A stretch of 47,429 nt of DNA from Polysphondylium violaceum (lineage: Eukaryota > Evosea > Eumycetozoa > Dictyosteliales > Dictyosteliaceae). The stretch covers positions 1 through 47,429 of the forward strand of contig AJWJ01000137.1 of assembly GCA_000277445.1 (NCBI GenBank), read 5' to 3'. Of the stretch, positions 43,493 through 47,429 are shown piece by piece. The notes beneath the pieces are model-generated. The model did not search any database, had not been told where the DNA came from, and saw nothing but the letters and a program-made list of their open reading frames with translations. Numbering within the stretch: position 1 is the stretch's first letter; each line of letters starts with the position of its first letter. The position numbers and the translations under genes were made by a program.

Positions 43493-46400
43493 ATGAAAGA
43501 ACAATTACTATCTTTATCACCTCCACTTGCATCGTCGTCCTTTGATTCCATCCACACAACAACAACAACAGCAGCAGCAGCAGCCACAACCACACCACCT
43601 CTACAGCCAACTGTAAAGACAAAAACAAATAAAAACAATAAGTCGTCGTCGTCGTCAAAGGGCAAAGCAGGCAATTTGACAACAGCGTCTTCTCTACAGC
43701 GCCACCTCCAGTCATCGAAATCGTTGCCCTCGTTTTCGTCACATTTGCCACAACAGGACAACAGCGGCAGGGGCACTAAAAAAGATTTAAAACAGCAGAT
43801 ACTCGACACGCTTGCAGCACAGAGTTTGGAAATGACGACATTTGACCATTCGTCAGAGGAGAGCAGCGACAGTTCGGGCGACATCTCGATATCATCAGAG
43901 TTTTCAATGTCTGATTTCCAAAGCAACAGAAATCAGCAACAACAGGACGGCGGCAGAGTGCTCAGTCTGAGTTTGGGCGGCAATGGCGTGACAACCACTA
44001 CCACCACGACCACAACAACCACCACCCATTCGCCCAAGGTGCCACTGATCTCGTTGGGGTTCAAAGACAATACCTCGGCACTGTTGGATCTATCGCTATC
44101 GCCCCGTTCGCCCCGCTCGAGAAAAGGCACTCCGCGTTCACCCAAATCACCTCGTTCGCCTAGAAAAGAAAAGAAAGATAAGTCCAACATTGAGTTGAAA
44201 CCCTCTCCGCTCTCTATCATCTCGCCTCGATCGCTGTCCAAGAAATCAAAGAAAAATAAAAAGAAGGATGACAGTAGTAATAGCAGCAACAACAACAGTG
44301 GTGATAATGATACCAACAGTGACAGTAATAACAATAGTGTGATTGAGGTTGATCCAATCAATATCAATGGTGATGATTCAAGCAATGAAAAGATAGATGA
44401 TAATACTAAAGAACAACAAAAGGAAGATGAGATTGGGTTCTCTATTACTACAACTACCACAACTACGACCACTATGGCTAGTCCCAACTCTTCTTGTGGG
44501 GATTTAACAAGTTTGGCCAACAACAATAACACCACTGGTAGTGGCAGTACGAGCAACAGTGCTAGCAATTCTATGAACAATAGTGCAAATTCGACACCAT
44601 CCAATGGCAGTACAAGCTCTACACCAACAGTATCTCAACCAAAGAAAAGATTCTTTTCATTCTTTAGAAAGCAACAAAAGCCCCCATCACCTCAGGCCAT
44701 CCCTGAACAACAGCCACTCATTACTACAACTACCATCACTCGTAGTGTGTCTCCTCCACCACCCATTATTGTTCAACCCAGCAGTAGTAAATCATCGGCC
44801 AACTCTACGCCATCTATATCGTCGCCCAACTCGTACATTTCGTCATCCCCTTTGTCCAAGATGAATACGACCTCGCTCAACAACTCTGCTCAACATCTTC
44901 ATCATCAACACTTTCATCATCTCAATCACTATGCCAACTCTATGGAAGGAATAAAGTCGCCTGTCACGCTGTCAATCTCGTCCAACTCTCCCCACCCCTC
45001 GCCATCCTACCACACCTCTCTGGTCAGACAAAAGTACTCGAGAAAGTCTTCTCTCCCATCCCAGTACCACATCTACCAATACTACTCTGCTCTGCAAAAA
45101 CAACAACAACAGCTGTCCTCTCAGCACAACAACAATATTGATTTTATTAACAAACATCTTTCTTCATCATCCTCATCTGTCTATTCACCCTCGCCCTCTA
45201 TCACCACCGCTGCACCCGCCCACACCACCCTCTCACACGACCATCTCAATAACACTATACCCTTTTCACCCAATTTACTAAATAACCTAGGTTCAATGTC
45301 TTATGCGAATGAAGCCACATGGATGATGATCACCTCCAACTGGGATGAATGGTCAGAACCCTATTTCAAGCCAGCATTAACCAAACACATCTATCAAGGC
45401 ATACCAGATCGATTTAGACCGCTTGTTTGGTACCATTTGTCAAATCTAATACCCCAGACATCACCCATTCCCACATGCTCGGCGTTGGCATTGACTCAAA
45501 ACTTTGATAGAGCCGTTTCAACTCTCACCCCCATCTCAACACCATCTGTACAAACTCCCAAAATCAATAATAATAATAATAACAACCAGATAAACAATAA
45601 TGACCACTCTCATAACAACACCAACAACAATATAAAATCTTCACTCGGTGGAAGTGTAGGTATTTTGCCACCACCTGTTTCAATTTCACAAGATAACTTT
45701 ACACCTACACCTTTATCTCCACCTCCAGCTATTTCCATTACAAATAGTAATAACAATAGCTCAAACTCATTATCCTCCTCCTCTTCATCGTCATTTAAAG
45801 ATTCTTCAAACTCTATCACTACACCACCACCATCATCCTCATCTTCATCAGCATCATCCACAAATAACAGTAGTAATAATATACAATTATCAACACCAGC
45901 ATCATCCAATAACCATAGTAATAATAGTAACAACACTATTCTATCACCTGTTGATAAACCACATAAATGTTTTTATAATAGTATACTCAAGTATCCATCT
46001 GAACATGAAGAACAAATTAGAGTGGATATTATACGTTCATTTACAAACATTGTCGATGATGAACAAAGAGAGATATATTCTAAAAGTTTATTCAATGTTT
46101 TGAAAGCAATATCATTATATGATCCAGACATGGGATATTGTCAAGGCATTTCTTTTATCGGTAGTATTTTTATCACCAAACTCAGTGAAGAAGAAGTATT
46201 TCATATTTTAGTAAGATTATTAGAAGGTGTAATGAGAGATTTTTATATAGTTGGTAAGTAGTAGTAGTAATGTTGACTATAATAATAATATATATTAATT
46301 CATCCAACAATATTACTATAATATAGGTATGAAAGGATTAATACTAAGACTTTATCAACTTGGTAAACTTGTCAAAGATTTATTCCCAAAGCTTCATAAA

Positions 46401-47246
46401 CATTTGGATGCCATTGAAATGGATTTAATGGTGTTCGCATCACCCTGGTTTTTAACTGCATTCTCATATCATTTGTCTGAAGAGTGTTCGGTGAGAATTA
46501 TTGATGTCATCCTACTTCAAGGCATCGAGGCCTTTTTTAGCATTGGTTTGGCAATATTTCAAATTATTCAAGACGATCTTTTGGATTGCTCAGACAGTGC
46601 TCAGTGCATGGAGTACTTTAGATGCAACGCAAAGACAAAGATTGAAGTGACCACACTGATGAATACTGCCAGTCGTATCTCTGTGAGCAGCAGTCAATTG
46701 GCTGCATTTAAGCAACAATTTGAACAAGAATCCAAACACACTGTACCCTCTAAATTTAATCCAGACCAAATGCCCAAAGAAAAGAAAAAGGATCCCGACT
46801 GGGTCGTCAAGAAATACAAACTCAAGGAACGCATTTCCAATCTCGAGCAAGACTTGGCCCTCATGAAACAAGAGTTTCACTATACTCGTGAAAAGTATGA
46901 AGAAGAGAAACACGAGATGATGAAACATCTCCAAGAGGTCACTGATCGTGAAGCACATCTGATGGAGCAAAAGAAGGTCTCTGACTCGCAATACCAGACC
47001 ATGGCGCGCGAGAATGAAGTCCTTCGTGTCAAGCAGTCTGATAACGCAACACTCATTGATTTCCTCAGCTCTGAACTAAACAAATCTCAACAATCAATTC
47101 AACAAGAACTCTGGGCAAAATCAAATCCAAAGAAATCAATCACATTTGTAAAGGACGAGGATTCCAATGCCTTGTCACCCTCCAAATCCCTTGCTCCCTC
47201 TCCCCATCAATCTCCCTTGTTCTCTATACCTTTGCGAAAAATATAA
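43493..47246 (+). CDS. TBC-domain Rab GTPase-activating protein, 2 exons, 1226 aa
   Basis: Exon 1 (43493-46253) and exon 2 (46327-47246) join in frame across a 73-bp intron (YIVG|MKGL). The first 600 residues are low-complexity Ser/Asn/Thr/Pro sequence with many SPRSP-type basic-proline phosphorylation-like sites. The TBC domain begins with KHIYQGIPDRFRPLVWYHLS (about residue 630). Its arginine finger is in RVDIIRSF (about 842) and its glutamine finger in MGYCQG (about 882), so catalysis should be intact. EMDLMVFASPWFLTAFSYHL and LQGIEAFFSIGLAIFQ complete the fold. About 160 residues of Asn/Ser/Pro-rich sequence are inserted inside the TBC domain between the first helices and the arginine finger. 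A coiled coil occupies about residues 1075-1180. It should switch off a Rab in endomembrane traffic; which Rab is unknown. Confidence 0.9.
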
Positions 47247-47429
47247 ATAATAAAATTTATTATATATAATAATATAATATAATATAATATGTCGTATATC
47301 TATATCACCTCTATCGCCGCTGTGATTGATCACCAACCCGCATTCTGCATAAATTTATTTTTTTCGTTCGTTTTTGCAATTTTTCAAAAAAAACGTCTTC
47401 ATTATTTTTTTGAAATCCTTTTTTTTTTT
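47247..47429. other. 3' flank with ATAAT repeat
   Basis: After the RabGAP stop comes a pentanucleotide-like run of ataat units (about 47262-47290). Further on a T-run and an A-run flanked by cg (47367-47394) could pair. It is likely the terminator of this gene and the promoter of the next one beyond the window. Confidence 0.4.

Noticed and set aside
43933-44604. 223-codon minus-strand frame rich in Leu and Val
   Set aside because: It is antisense to Ser/Asn/Thr tracts of the RabGAP and only looks membrane-like because of the repeats.

Overview
This is a stretch of nuclear DNA from a dictyostelid social amoeba (a near-certain inference). Non-coding DNA is extremely AT-rich with homopolymer runs. 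Introns are short (58-148 bp) and AT-rich with GTATGT/GTAAGT donors. Proteins carry long Asn, Gln, Thr and Ser tracts, and the genes are packed tightly. Coding regions use many C-ending codons and are richer in GC than is typical of Dictyostelium discoideum, so a species from another dictyostelid group (for example Heterostelium/Polysphondylium or Cavenderia) seems more likely; I cannot name it.

Layout. A short plus-strand gene opens the window (DCN1-like neddylation factor, 0.1-1.1 kb). A long minus-strand block follows (1.3-25.1 kb): ASCC3 helicase, a short MEAK7/TLDc-domain protein, Mediator subunit MED4, three tandem SAM-dependent methyltransferase genes with two decayed fragments of the same family between them, a TatD-family nuclease, and the 2636-residue translational regulator GCN1. 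Orientation switches in an 846-bp divergent intergenic region. Everything after it is on the plus strand: cytosolic alanyl-tRNA synthetase, a fourth and more bacterial-like methyltransferase, an ankyrin-type repeat protein, a two-exon 76-residue gene, COG6, a p24-alpha cargo receptor (TMED4/9 type), a secreted CX3C-CX3C protein with a Thr/Gly/Ser tail, a large WD-like protein with a possible HPS6 (BLOC-2) relationship, and a RabGAP with a TBC domain and a long disordered N-terminus.

Functional themes. Most genes are single-copy housekeeping genes. Three deal with translation and its surveillance: ASCC3 (splitting of collided ribosomes in other eukaryotes), GCN1 (collision sensing and GCN2 activation) and AlaRS, which is divergent from GCN1. 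Four or five concern membrane traffic or lysosomes (COG6, p24, TBC RabGAP, HPS6-like, MEAK7-like). The accessory part is the methyltransferase family. It has four open genes and two relics, and the copy at 29 kb closely resembles a bacterial family while the 11-15 kb cluster is derived, so gene acquisition followed by local expansion and decay is a reasonable reading. Other points of interest are an apparent one-base frame break in MED4, a 28-bp perfect inverted repeat built from a methyltransferase relic, a structured block plus an unexplained open frame at 8.0-8.5 kb, and the secreted hairpin-like protein. I found no tRNA, rRNA, CRISPR array or transposon that I could support.
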